Assembly (NCBI GenBank): GCA_945952415.1
Contig: CAMFIF010000005.1
Coordinates: forward strand, 1-64,000
Direction of reading: 5' to 3'
DNA: 64,000 bases
From: an uncultured Rhizobium sp.
GTDB lineage: Bacteria; Pseudomonadota; Alphaproteobacteria; Rhizobiales; Rhizobiaceae
The notes under the pieces were generated by a model. It worked only from the letters and a program-made list of their open reading frames with translations, did no database searches and was not told the DNA's origin. Positions 47,777 to 56,339 of this stretch are shown here, piece by piece. The position numbers and the translations under genes were made by a program. Positions within the stretch are counted from its first letter, which is position 1, and every line of letters starts with the position of its first letter.

Positions 47777-47786
47777 GGGTTCGGGC

Positions 47787-49748
47787 CTAAACCGCCCGGC
47801 GCGCCGCACCCGCAAGGTGGGGCGCCGGTTCGGGCAGCACGTCGGTAAGATCGTCCTGCGGCGAATAGCCGGAGACGAGCCGGCAGAGAATGCTCCGGGT
47901 GGTCTCGAAATCCCGCCGCGCCAGCGCCTCGTCCAGACGCGCCAGCCAGTCCTTCAGCTCGCCCCAGGGCAGCATGGCCTCATGGGCTTTCAGGATGCGG
48001 GGATGGTCGGTGGGCTTCGGATTGTCCCCGATCAGCAGTTCTTCATAGAGCTTTTCGCCCGGCCGCAAGCCGGTGACCTCGATCTCGATATCGCCGTTCG
48101 GATGGTCGGCATCGCGCACGTGGAGGCCGGACAGTTCAATCATCTTGTGGGCAAGGTCATAGATCCGCACCGGCTCGCCCATGTCGAGCAGGAAGACATC
48201 GCCGCCGCCGGACATGGCGCCCGCCTGGATGACGAGCTGCGAGGCTTCGGTGATGGTCATGAAATAACGGGTCACATCCACATGGGTCAGCGTGACTGGC
48301 CCGCCATCGCGGATCTGCTGGCGGAAGAGGGGCACGACCGAGCCCGAGGAGCCCAGGACATTGCCGAAGCGCACCATGGAAAAATTGGTCGGATGATCCG
48401 GTGACGCCTCGGCTGCGAGCGCCTGCAGGATCATTTCCGCGAGCCGCTTGCTGGCGCCCATGATATTGGTGGGGCGCACGGCCTTGTCGGTGCTGATCAG
48501 GACGAAATCGCTCACCCCGCAATCACGCGCGGCGAGCGCCGTCGCCATGGTGCCGAGCGCATTGTTGCGGATGCCTTCCGCCGGATTGTGCTCGACCAGC
48601 GGCACGTGCTTGTAGGCGGCGGCGTGATAGAGCGTATCGGGGCGCAGGGACTGCATGATCTCCCGCATCCGCACCTCATCCCGCACCGAGGCAAGCACCG
48701 GCAGAAGATTTGCCCCTTCCTTTTCGAGCTCCCGATGGATCTCGTAGAGGGCGAATTCGCTCTGCTCGACGAGAATCAGCAGGGAGGGGCCGCGGGTGAT
48801 GATCTGGCGACAGAGTTCGCTGCCGATCGATCCGCCGGCGCCCGTCACCATCACCACTTTGTCGCGGATGTTCTTTTCCATGAAGTCGGCGCGCGGCTGG
48901 ATGGCGTGGCGGCCGAGGAGATCCTCGATATCCAGTTCCTTGAGGTCGCTGACCGTGACCTTGCCCTGGGCGACGTCGTTGAGATCGGGCACGGTGCGGA
49001 CATTGACGCGGACCCGGCGGATTTCTTCCAGAATTTCATGGCGCCGCTGGCGGGAGGAGGAGGGAAGGGCCAGCAGCACTTCCTTCACGTTCAGCCGGGT
49101 GATGAGTTCGGGGAGGTTTTCCGGCGACCAGATCGGTACGCCGCGCAGGATGCTGCCATGGAGCCGGCTGTCGTCATCGACGAAGCCGACGACCTTGAGC
49201 TCGGTGCTGCCTTCCAGCGCCGCTGCAATCTGGCGCCCGGCGGTGCCGGCGCCGTAGATCAGCACGTTCGGCCGGGCAAGCTGGTTCAGCTGCCGGCGGT
49301 AATCGGTGCCCAGCCAGTAGCGGGCGGCCAGGCGCGACACGGAGATGAAGACGAGAAGCAGCAGCGGCTGGAGAATGCCCACCGTGCGCGGTACGCCCGG
49401 CACGCTGATGATGGTGAAGGCCGACATGAAGCCGATGAAATAGATCACCATGGCCCGGAGGATGGCGAGGAAGGCGGCCACGCCCGCATAGCGGAAGATG
49501 GCACGGTAGAGGCCAAAGGAAATAAAGATCGGCAAGGCCAGCAGCAGGGAGACGCCGACGGGCAGCCAGTCCTCGCCTTCGAGCGCCACCCATCCATCCA
49601 GCCGCAGGCAATAGGCGAGCCAGACCGCGATGACGCAGAGCGCCGAATCCACCGATATGGCGATCAAGCGCTTGTAGGCCCTCGGGATTGCCAGAACCGC
49701 CGCTATGATCCGCGCCTGATACATCGACCCTGTCCGATTAAGCCTCAT
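47787..49748 (-). CDS. CapD/FlaA1-type sugar-nucleotide 4,6-dehydratase, membrane-anchored
   Basis: 653 residues. Four N-terminal hydrophobic helices are followed by a first nucleotide-binding domain (VLIYGAGTAGRQIAAALEGS) and a second, catalytic one with VVMVTGAGGSIGSELCRQII, HAAAYKHVPLVE and STDKAVRPTNIMGASKRLAE. It resembles WbpM and PglF, which make UDP-4-keto-6-deoxy sugars for polysaccharides. The exact product is unknown. GAGG precedes the ATG at 49748. It is convergent with purC. Confidence 0.92.
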   Translation of the reverse strand: MRLNRTGSMYQARIIAAVLAIPRAYKRLIAISVDSALCVIAVWLAYCLRLDGWVALEGEDWLPVGVSLLLALPIFISFGLYRAIFRYAGVAAFLAILRAMVIYFIGFMSAFTIISVPGVPRTVGILQPLLLLVFISVSRLAARYWLGTDYRRQLNQLARPNVLIYGAGTAGRQIAAALEGSTELKVVGFVDDDSRLHGSILRGVPIWSPENLPELITRLNVKEVLLALPSSSRQRRHEILEEIRRVRVNVRTVPDLNDVAQGKVTVSDLKELDIEDLLGRHAIQPRADFMEKNIRDKVVMVTGAGGSIGSELCRQIITRGPSLLILVEQSEFALYEIHRELEKEGANLLPVLASVRDEVRMREIMQSLRPDTLYHAAAYKHVPLVEHNPAEGIRNNALGTMATALAARDCGVSDFVLISTDKAVRPTNIMGASKRLAEMILQALAAEASPDHPTNFSMVRFGNVLGSSGSVVPLFRQQIRDGGPVTLTHVDVTRYFMTITEASQLVIQAGAMSGGGDVFLLDMGEPVRIYDLAHKMIELSGLHVRDADHPNGDIEIEVTGLRPGEKLYEELLIGDNPKPTDHPRILKAHEAMLPWGELKDWLARLDEALARRDFETTRSILCRLVSGYSPQDDLTDVLPEPAPHLAGAARRAV

Positions 49749-49867
49749 GGCGGGCCTCTTAGCCCCGTTCCCGGTTGTTTATCAATCCTCCGCATTCCAA
49801 GAAAGTACAATCTACAAAAGGTTTTGTATGGGAAACAACAATCGACTCCTGCGTGCGCTGCTATTGA

Positions 49868-49877
49868 TTAACATGTG
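49868..49877. promoter_or_regulatory. TTAACATGTG motif, copy 1
   Basis: TTAACATGTG lies about 105 bases before the APC permease start. The same 10 bases occur at 52967, in front of the P450 gene. The preceding CTATTGA is also shared, at a different distance. It is a candidate operator for the GntR regulator at 51528. Confidence 0.5.
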
Positions 49878-49982
49878 AAATATCTTGACAACCCTCCGCA
49901 TCGCTGAGACTGTGCGCTCAGTCCGGCTTCCAAGGCGCCAGCAAGAGCGTCGGGCAGATCCGGCTCACTGAGGAGGGATTTC

Positions 49983-51434
49983 ATGTCTAGTTCCACATCG
50001 GAAGCTGGGGTCAACCAGCTGCGCAAGAACAGTCTCGGCGTCGGGGCTGTCACTTTTCTCGTCATTTCCGCTGCCGCACCGCTGACGGCGGTGGCCGGTG
50101 GCGTACCCATAAGCATGATGCTGGGCAACGGGGCGGGCATTGCCGGTTCCTTTGCGCTGGTCACGGCCGTTCTGCTGCTTTTTGCGGTCGGTTATGTGGC
50201 CATGGCCCGGCATGTGAAGAACGCCGGCGCCTTCTACGCCTATGCGGCGCGCGGCCTGGGCGGCCGGGTGGGCGGTGCCTCCGCCCTGATCGCCATCCTG
50301 AGCTACAATGCCATGCAGATCGGCGTGCTCGGTCTGCTCGGGGCCGCTTCGGCCGGTACCTTCAATCCGCTGATCGGCATCGACGTGCCCTGGTGGGGCT
50401 GGTCTCTGATCGCGGTCGCCATCGTCGCGGTGCTCGGCTATCGCCAGGTGGATCTTTCGGCCAAGATCCTCATGGTGCTGGTGCTGCTCGAATATCTCAT
50501 CGTGCTCGTCATCGATGTGGCGATCTTCGCCAAGGGCGGCGATGCGGGGCTCACAATGGCGCCCTTCAGCTGGTCGCAGATGATGAGCGGCTCGCCGGCC
50601 GTCGGCATTCTCTTCTGCTTTGCGGCCTTCATCGGCTTCGAGGCCACCACCATCTATTCGGAAGAGGCACGCGATCCCGAGCGCACCGTTCCGCGTGCCA
50701 CCTATATATCGGTGGTGCTGATCGGCGTGTTCTACATGATCACCGCCTGGCTGATGGCGAATGGGGCGGGCGTGGACAAGCTGGTGCCGACGCTTCAGGG
50801 CCTGAAGGACCCGACCACCTTCCTCTTCGAGCTGGCAGGCCGCTATGTGGGCGAGCCGGTTCCGACGATCATGGGCTTCCTCTTCGTCTCCAGCCTGTTT
50901 GCTGCCGTGCTCGCCTTCCACAATGGCGTGGCGCGCTACAAATATGTGGCCGGGCGCGAGGGCCTTCTGCCCGACAGCATCGGTGTGACCCATGCGCAGT
51001 TCCAGAGCCCGCATGTGGGTTCGATGATCCAGACGGTGATTGCCGTCGCCATCGTCGCGCTCTTTGCCTATCTGCAGCTCGATCCGGTGCTCGCCATGTT
51101 CACCTGGCTCACCCAGCTCGGCACGCTCGGCATCCTCGGGCTCATGGCGGTCACGTCCTTCTCGGTCATCGGTTTCTTCCTGCGCAATGGCGACATGGGC
51201 GAGAATGCGATCGTCACGAAGGTTTTGCCGGCGGTCTGCGGTGCCGTGCTCGTCTACCTCTTCGTCTATATCTTCGCGAAGTTCGGCGATCTCACCGGCG
51301 CTGCGGGTTCCCTTGGGGTCATCCTGCCGTCCCTGGTGCTGGTGGCGGCGGCGATCGGTTTCATCCTGTCGCATCGCCTGGCGGGGCGCGACCCGTCCCG
51401 CTTCCAGAAGCTCGGTTCGGGCGCCTATTCCTGA
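49983..51434 (+). CDS. APC family amino acid/amine permease
   Basis: 483 residues with about 12 hydrophobic segments. The first is typical of the APC superfamily: NSLGVGAVTFLVISAAAPLT, AGGVPISMMLGNGAGIAGSF. The conserved region IGFEATTIYSEEARDPERTV lies in the middle. It shares its promoter motif with the P450 gene, so an amine is a likely substrate, in the position PuuP holds in putrescine degradation. GAGGAGGG precedes the ATG. A terminator follows. Confidence 0.88.
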   Translation: MSSSTSEAGVNQLRKNSLGVGAVTFLVISAAAPLTAVAGGVPISMMLGNGAGIAGSFALVTAVLLLFAVGYVAMARHVKNAGAFYAYAARGLGGRVGGASALIAILSYNAMQIGVLGLLGAASAGTFNPLIGIDVPWWGWSLIAVAIVAVLGYRQVDLSAKILMVLVLLEYLIVLVIDVAIFAKGGDAGLTMAPFSWSQMMSGSPAVGILFCFAAFIGFEATTIYSEEARDPERTVPRATYISVVLIGVFYMITAWLMANGAGVDKLVPTLQGLKDPTTFLFELAGRYVGEPVPTIMGFLFVSSLFAAVLAFHNGVARYKYVAGREGLLPDSIGVTHAQFQSPHVGSMIQTVIAVAIVALFAYLQLDPVLAMFTWLTQLGTLGILGLMAVTSFSVIGFFLRNGDMGENAIVTKVLPAVCGAVLVYLFVYIFAKFGDLTGAAGSLGVILPSLVLVAAAIGFILSHRLAGRDPSRFQKLGSGAYS

Positions 51435-51443
51435 GATTGACTG

Positions 51444-51465
51444 CGGGGGCTTCGGCCCCCGTTTT
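51444..51465 (+). terminator. Terminator after the APC permease gene
   Basis: CGGGGGC and GCCCCCG form a seven-base stem around a TTCG loop, followed by TTTT. It starts 10 bases after the stop codon. Confidence 0.85.
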
Positions 51466-51491
51466 CCCTTTCATTGTCTCATTAATGTATA

Positions 51492-51520
51492 TTTACGTTT
51501 CCCATAAAAATACATATACT
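51492..51520 (+). promoter_or_regulatory. Promoter of the GntR gene, probably leaderless
   Basis: TTTACG (51492-51497) and TATACT (51515-51520) are 17 bases apart. Transcription would start near 51527, the base before the ATG at 51528, and there is no Shine-Dalgarno. The region also holds AATGTATATTT and AAATACATATA, imperfect inverted copies that could be the regulator's own operator. Confidence 0.55.
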
Positions 51521-51527
51521 GCCCGCC

Positions 51528-52184
51528 ATGGGCAATCAGACAGATCTCATCGTCAATCATATCGTCAAGAGCATCGAGGACGGCCGGCTCAATCCCGGGG
51601 ATGTCATCGAGGAAAAGGCGCTCGTGTCCGAATTCGGCGTATCCCGCACGCCGGTCCGGGAGGCGCTCCTGCAGCTCGATGCGGTGGGTATCCTGAAGCG
51701 GAAGCCGCGCGGCGGGGCGGAGGTGTTTCGCCCGACGCTCGAGGAGTTCCTGGCCATTCTGGAGGTTCACGGGAAGCTTGAGGGGCATGCGGCCGGCCTT
51801 GCGGCGCGGCGGCTCAATACGCAGGATGCCCTGGCGCTCGAGGCCGCCTGCGCGGCCTGCGACGATCACGCGATTGCCTATGGCGACGGCAAGCCCGATC
51901 TCTATTACCAGCACAATCTGGCCTTTCACACGACGATTGCCATCGCCTCCCATAATGAGGTGCTGCTCGATCTCATCCGCACCAACGGGCGCAAGCTGCT
52001 CGCCTATTACCGGGCGCGCTACCGCTACAAGGGGAGCATCGGCAAATCGGCGGCGGAGCATCGCGAGATCGCCCGCCTCATTCTCGACCGGGACCGGGAG
52101 GCCGCCGAAGCGCTGATGGTGAGCCACGTCACCTTCGACAGCGTGACGGCGATGGACCTGCTGGCGGTGCTCTTCCGGCCCTGA
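51528..52184 (+). CDS. GntR family transcriptional regulator, FadR/FCD subfamily
   Basis: 218 residues. The N-terminal winged helix reads LNPGDVIEEKALVSEFGVSR, TPVREALLQLDAVGIL. The C-terminal FCD domain carries the metal-ligand pattern YYQHNLAFHTTIAIASHNE and MVSHVTFDSVTAMD. It lies between the permease and the amidotransferase/P450 cluster and likely controls both. It ends one base before the stop of the convergent gene. Confidence 0.9.
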   Translation: MGNQTDLIVNHIVKSIEDGRLNPGDVIEEKALVSEFGVSRTPVREALLQLDAVGILKRKPRGGAEVFRPTLEEFLAILEVHGKLEGHAAGLAARRLNTQDALALEAACAACDDHAIAYGDGKPDLYYQHNLAFHTTIAIASHNEVLLDLIRTNGRKLLAYYRARYRYKGSIGKSAAEHREIARLILDRDREAAEALMVSHVTFDSVTAMDLLAVLFRP

Positions 52185-52901
52185 TCAGCGCTTCGCGCCA
52201 TCGAGGAAGGCGGCCACCCAGCGACCGAAGAGAGCGCCTTCCGCTGGCAGGGCAAGCGAGGCGCGGGCCCTGGCGATGGTGTCGCCGTCCAGGTGGTCTT
52301 CGAGATAATCCACGAGACCGCCGATGAATTCGGGCGTCATTTCCGGATGGTATTCAGTGGTGAAGACGTGGCTGCCGATGCGGAAGGAACCGAGCGGGCA
52401 AAAGCCGTCGCCGCCCAGCAATTCCGCGCCGGCCGGCAGGCGGGTGACCTGTTCCTTATGGGCGGAGTAGAGGCGGACGCTTGTCTTGCGGGGCTCCATC
52501 CACGGGGCGAAACGCGCATATTCGGTGATCGCGGTTCCAAGGCCCCAGCCCTTTTCCGAAACCTCGACATCCCCGCCGAGCGCCAGCGCGATGGCCTGAT
52601 GGCCGAAGCAGGCGCCGAATTGCGGGATCTTCCTGGCCTCGGTTTCGCGGATGAAATCGAGAAGCCTGCCGATCCAGGCTTCGCCGCCCTTTACCGAGGC
52701 CGGACTTCCGGTGATCATGTAGCCGTCGAATGCTTCCGGGCTTTCGGGGAAGATGCCGTCCTTCACGGAAACGGTGGTGAAGCGCCAGTCCGGACGGTGG
52801 GGCTTGACGAGATTGGTGAAGCGCACCCCGTCATGATCGAAGCGGCTCGCAAAGTCGGACGTATCATTGCTGGTCAGGAGAATGCCGATCGAGCGCGCCA
52901 T
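52185..52901 (-). CDS. Class I glutamine amidotransferase-like hydrolase
   Basis: 238 residues. The catalytic triad is visible: cysteine 98 in QFGACFGHQAIALALGG, histidine 185 and glutamate 187 in TTEYHPEMTPEF. It is a stand-alone domain of the GuaA/TrpG type (PF00117). Next to a glutamine-synthetase-like ligase it may hydrolyse gamma-glutamyl amides, as PuuD or the AtdA2/TdnT-type partner does; that is inference. It diverges from the P450 gene, with a 113-base shared promoter region. Confidence 0.82.
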   Translation of the reverse strand: MARSIGILLTSNDTSDFASRFDHDGVRFTNLVKPHRPDWRFTTVSVKDGIFPESPEAFDGYMITGSPASVKGGEAWIGRLLDFIRETEARKIPQFGACFGHQAIALALGGDVEVSEKGWGLGTAITEYARFAPWMEPRKTSVRLYSAHKEQVTRLPAGAELLGGDGFCPLGSFRIGSHVFTTEYHPEMTPEFIGGLVDYLEDHLDGDTIARARASLALPAEGALFGRWVAAFLDGAKR

Positions 52902-52966
52902 TGGGGTGCCTTTCTATGCATGCAGGTTGCGCTTCATTTGTGTGCAGAAGCCTATTGAAAATATAC

Positions 52967-52976
52967 TTAACATGTG
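52967..52976. promoter_or_regulatory. TTAACATGTG motif, copy 2
   Basis: TTAACATGTG lies in the divergent region between the amidotransferase and P450 genes, 38 bases before the P450 ATG. It matches the copy before the APC permease. Confidence 0.5.
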
Positions 52977-53014
52977 TTCTAGTTTTGGGCAACGGTCTAG
53001 CGAGGGAGGAAGCG

Positions 53015-54277
53015 ATGACGGTCTGGACGCCCATGGATGACGGCTTTGCCGATCTTTCGAGCCATGACACCTTCACGTCTGGCGCGCCGCACAACACCTT
53101 TGCGCGGCTGCGCCGGGAAGATCCGCTCGCCTGGTCCGATTTTCCGGGGGGCAAGGGTTTCTGGTCGGTGACCCGCCATGCGGATATCATGGAACTCAAC
53201 CGCGACAACAAGCTCCTGAGTTCTGCGCGGGGCATCCGGATGGAGGACCAGACCTATGAGGAATATCTGGCCCGGCGCACCTTCCAGGAAACGGACCCGC
53301 CGGAGCATACGCGGGTGCGCACGCTTGTCGCCAAGGCCTTCTCCAAGCCGGTGATCGCGCTGTTCGAGGAGCAGATCCGGGTGCTCTGCGACGAGATCCT
53401 CGACCAGGCCTTCCAGTCCCGCGAGATGGATGCGGTGAAGCTGATTGCCCGGCAGCTTCCGATGCGCATGCTCGGCCGGATCATCGGCACGCCGGAGGAG
53501 GATCTCGACTGGCTGGTGGAAAAGGGCGATGCGCTGATCGCCAATACGGATCCCGACTTTACCGACCATGTGCTCGACAAGACGGATACGGATGCATATC
53601 GCTTCATGCCCTTCCGCTCGCCGGCCGGCGCCGATCTTTTCGACTATGCAAAGCGGCTGATGGAGGACAAGCGTCGCCGCGGCGACGATAGCGGCGTCCT
53701 CAGCCTGATCACCCGGCCCGATGCGGAGGGCAACGTGATTTCGGAAACGGAATTCCGCAATTTCTTCTGTCTGCTGGTTGCGGCCGGGAATGACACGACC
53801 CGTTACTCCATCGCAGCCGGCCTGCATGCGCTTGCCCATCAGCCGGGGCTTCTCGCCGACCTCCAGTCCGGCGATGGCGGGATCTGGGAGACCATGCCGG
53901 ACGAGGTCATCCGCTGGGCTTCCCCCGCCATGTATTTCCGCCGCACCGCGACGCGGGATTTCGAGATGCATGGCAAGCAGGTGCGGGAAGGCGACAAGGT
54001 GCTCTTCTGGTTCGTCTCCGGCAATCGGGACGAGGCCGCCTTCGAAGATCCGATGCGGGTGGATTTCCGTCGCACGCCGAACCGGCATCTCTCCTTCGGC
54101 CAGGGCGGGGCGCATGTCTGCCTCGGCATGTGGCTGGCGAGGCTCGAAGTCCGGCTGCTCTTTCAGGAATTCGCCAAGCGGGTACGGACCATCGAGCAGA
54201 CCGCGCCGCACAGCTTTCTGCGCTCCAATTTCGTCGGCGGCATCAAGTCGCTGCCGGTGCGCATCACCTTGCAATGA
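53015..54277 (+). CDS. Cytochrome P450 monooxygenase
   Basis: 420 residues, bacterial class I size. The heme-binding loop is FGQGGAHVCLGMWLARLE with cysteine 369; the I-helix has AAGNDTT (residues 257-262), including the oxygen-activating acid-threonine pair; the K-helix has DEVIRW with E297 and R300. No redox domain is fused, so it needs a ferredoxin, and one is encoded at 55643. GAGGGAGG precedes the ATG. It heads an operon with the ligase and ferredoxin. The substrate is unknown; context suggests a gamma-glutamylated amine or a cyclic amine. Confidence 0.95.
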   Translation: MTVWTPMDDGFADLSSHDTFTSGAPHNTFARLRREDPLAWSDFPGGKGFWSVTRHADIMELNRDNKLLSSARGIRMEDQTYEEYLARRTFQETDPPEHTRVRTLVAKAFSKPVIALFEEQIRVLCDEILDQAFQSREMDAVKLIARQLPMRMLGRIIGTPEEDLDWLVEKGDALIANTDPDFTDHVLDKTDTDAYRFMPFRSPAGADLFDYAKRLMEDKRRRGDDSGVLSLITRPDAEGNVISETEFRNFFCLLVAAGNDTTRYSIAAGLHALAHQPGLLADLQSGDGGIWETMPDEVIRWASPAMYFRRTATRDFEMHGKQVREGDKVLFWFVSGNRDEAAFEDPMRVDFRRTPNRHLSFGQGGAHVCLGMWLARLEVRLLFQEFAKRVRTIEQTAPHSFLRSNFVGGIKSLPVRITLQ

Positions 54278-54296
54278 CGGGCGGACAAACCGCCCG
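54278..54296 (+). other. Intercistronic hairpin after the P450 gene
   Basis: CGGGCGG and CCGCCCG form a seven-base stem with loop ACAAA directly after the P450 stop codon. There is no T-run, so it more likely affects mRNA stability or ratio than full termination. Confidence 0.5.
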
Positions 54297-54337
54297 CGTC
54301 CCCACTTGATTCTGGCCGTTTCTGGGAGGAAACCGGA

Positions 54338-55612
54338 ATGACGAATGAACGTTTGCGGGTGCTCTTCTGCGATCACCTGAACCTTGCCCGCGGCAAATAT
54401 CTGCCGATCAAGAAGGCCTCGTCCGGCAGCACCCGGGTGTGCCAGGGCACTTTCGGGGTAACCTATGACAAGGATCTCATTCCGGCGCCCGGTTCGAAGG
54501 TGCTGGAAGGCCTGCCCGATATCGAGATCCGCTTCCGGGAAGAGGATGTTCGCGACAGCTGGTATCCGGACACCAAGGTGGTGGTCGGCGATCTCTACGA
54601 GGAGGGCGAGCCCTTCGGCGCCTGCGGCCGGCAGGCGCTGAAGCGCGCCATTGCCGACTGGAATGGGCTCGGTTTCGACCCGATGGTCGGCCTCGAACTG
54701 GAAGCCTTTGCCTTCCAGCAGCGGGAGGATGGCTCGATCGTGCCCTATGACACGCCGAAAGCCTATGTCTATTCCACCGGCCCCTTTGCCGATCCGCACG
54801 GATTTACCGAGGCCGTCTGGGACCGGGCGAGTGAGCTCGGTTTTGCCATTGACAGCCAGACCTCGGAATTCGATACGCCGCAATTCGAGTTCACCTTGAC
54901 CTTCGACCATGCGCTGAAGGCCGTCGACGACATCTTCCTCTTCCGGCAGCTCGCCCGCGAGGTGGCGCTGGAACACGGGATCATCCTCACCTTCCTGCCG
55001 AAGCCCATTCTTTCCAAGGGCGGCAGCGGCCTGCATGTGAATTTCTCCTTCCGCGACCGGCAGGGCGAGAATGCGGTGGGTGAGCCCGACCGCCTGAGCC
55101 CAGTTGCCGAAGGCGCAATTGCCGGCCTCATGCATCATCACCAGGGCATGGCGGCGCTGGTTGCTCCGACGGTCAATTCCTATCAGCGGCTGAAACCCTC
55201 CTCGATGAGCGGCTACTGGCGCAACTGGGGCGGCGATCATCGCGGCGTGACGACGCGCATTTCCGCCGAGCGCGGGCCGAAAGCGCGGATCGAGCACCGC
55301 ATGGGCGACGGCGCGGCCAATCCCTATACGCTGGTGGCCACGGTGCTGCAGGCGGCGCGTCTCGGTTATGTGCACAAATATTCACTCCCCCCGTCTGAGA
55401 CGGGCGACTGTTTCGGGGAAATCGATGCGAAGGACGGGGTAGCGAACGATCTCGCCGGGGCGCTCGATGCGCTGGAAGCGGATGGCGCGCTGATGGATGC
55501 GGTCGGACGGCTGCTCTGCGAGAACCACATCTTCATCAAGCGCGACGAAATCACCAAGACTGCGGCTCTCGAAGGCGAGGCGCTGCGCGATTTCTATATT
55601 CACTACATCTGA
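54338..55612 (+). CDS. Glutamine synthetase-like (gamma-glutamylamide) ligase
   Basis: 424 residues, somewhat shorter than GlnA I. Conserved blocks are GLELEAFAFQQ (metal glutamates), KPILSKGGSGLHVNFSFRDR (ATP site), NSYQRLKPSSMSGYWRNWGG, and ARIEHRMGDGAANPYTLVAT. It lacks the adenylylation-site context of GlnA. Enzymes of this subfamily (PuuA, AtdA1/TdnQ, IpuC) join glutamate to amines. Within the P450 operon it probably forms a gamma-glutamylamide. GGGAGGA precedes the ATG. Confidence 0.88.
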   Translation: MTNERLRVLFCDHLNLARGKYLPIKKASSGSTRVCQGTFGVTYDKDLIPAPGSKVLEGLPDIEIRFREEDVRDSWYPDTKVVVGDLYEEGEPFGACGRQALKRAIADWNGLGFDPMVGLELEAFAFQQREDGSIVPYDTPKAYVYSTGPFADPHGFTEAVWDRASELGFAIDSQTSEFDTPQFEFTLTFDHALKAVDDIFLFRQLAREVALEHGIILTFLPKPILSKGGSGLHVNFSFRDRQGENAVGEPDRLSPVAEGAIAGLMHHHQGMAALVAPTVNSYQRLKPSSMSGYWRNWGGDHRGVTTRISAERGPKARIEHRMGDGAANPYTLVATVLQAARLGYVHKYSLPPSETGDCFGEIDAKDGVANDLAGALDALEADGALMDAVGRLLCENHIFIKRDEITKTAALEGEALRDFYIHYI

Positions 55613-55642
55613 CCACGCGATGCCAAACCAGCAAGGACAAGC

Positions 55643-55960
55643 ATGATGGCCCACATTACCTGGATCCTCCCCGATGGCCGCCAGATCGCCGCGGATGTGG
55701 CCGATGGCGTGAACCTGATGAATGCTGCGGCCATGGCCAATGTGCCCGGCATCATCGGCGAATGCGGCGGCTGTCTTTCCTGCGCGACCTGCCATGTCTA
55801 TGTGGACGAGGCCTGGCAGGAAAAAACCGGCGAGGCAGACGGCACCGAGGATGCGATGCTCGATGCCACGGACGCACCCCGCCGCGACTCGAGCCGGCTT
55901 TCCTGCCAGATTGTCGCCGGCCCGGCGCTGGACGGGCTGGTGCTCCACGTGCCGGGCTAG
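55643..55960 (+). CDS. Adrenodoxin-type [2Fe-2S] ferredoxin
   Basis: 105 residues. The cluster ligands are cysteines 41, 47, 50 and 88 in GECGGCLSCATCHVYV and RLSCQIV. This pattern is that of adrenodoxin/putidaredoxin-type ferredoxins that feed bacterial P450s. It starts 30 bases after the ligase gene with AAGGACAAGC upstream, and is followed by a terminator. No ferredoxin reductase gene is in the window, so electrons must come from a reductase encoded elsewhere. Confidence 0.95.
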   Translation: MMAHITWILPDGRQIAADVADGVNLMNAAAMANVPGIIGECGGCLSCATCHVYVDEAWQEKTGEADGTEDAMLDATDAPRRDSSRLSCQIVAGPALDGLVLHVPG

Positions 55961-56339
55961 GCCCGTCCCGCTCGGTCCGTATTTCGCGGCCTTCCTCTCA
56001 TCTGATGCCGAGCCCGCCCACCTTCGCCCTTTCGGGTGAGGGTGGGCGGGCTTTCTTCTGCCCGATGATCCGCTGGGCCCTGCTATCCGGTGTCGCCGCC
56101 TGTCGAGGTGGGGTGATATCCGCGCTTCCTTTTCAAAAACATAAGAATATATTTTTTTACTTATTTTAAATGTTGCCCTGTTACACCTGCGGTCGAGGAC
56201 AGACGCCTTGCAGGCACATCCCAGGATTGGCTTCCCGGAACGGGAAAGCCCGCTTCCGCAAGGCATTCAGCCCGCAGGCAGGCACAGCTTATCCGTTCCC
56301 CGAACGGTCTGAACGAACAGCAAGAAAGGATGACAGAGC
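55961..56339. other. Intergenic region upstream of the NMT1-like binding protein
   Basis: 379 bases. Apart from the terminator at 56011-56055, a strikingly A/T-rich run lies near 56132-56175 (AATATATTTTTTTACTTATT), probably a promoter or an UP-type element. No gene is evident. Confidence 0.5.
56011..56055 (+). terminator. Terminator of the P450 operon
   Basis: AGCCCGCCCACC (56011-56022) pairs perfectly with GGTGGGCGGGCT (56041-56052), with an 18-base loop that holds a smaller CCC/GGG stem, then TTTC. Confidence 0.8.
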
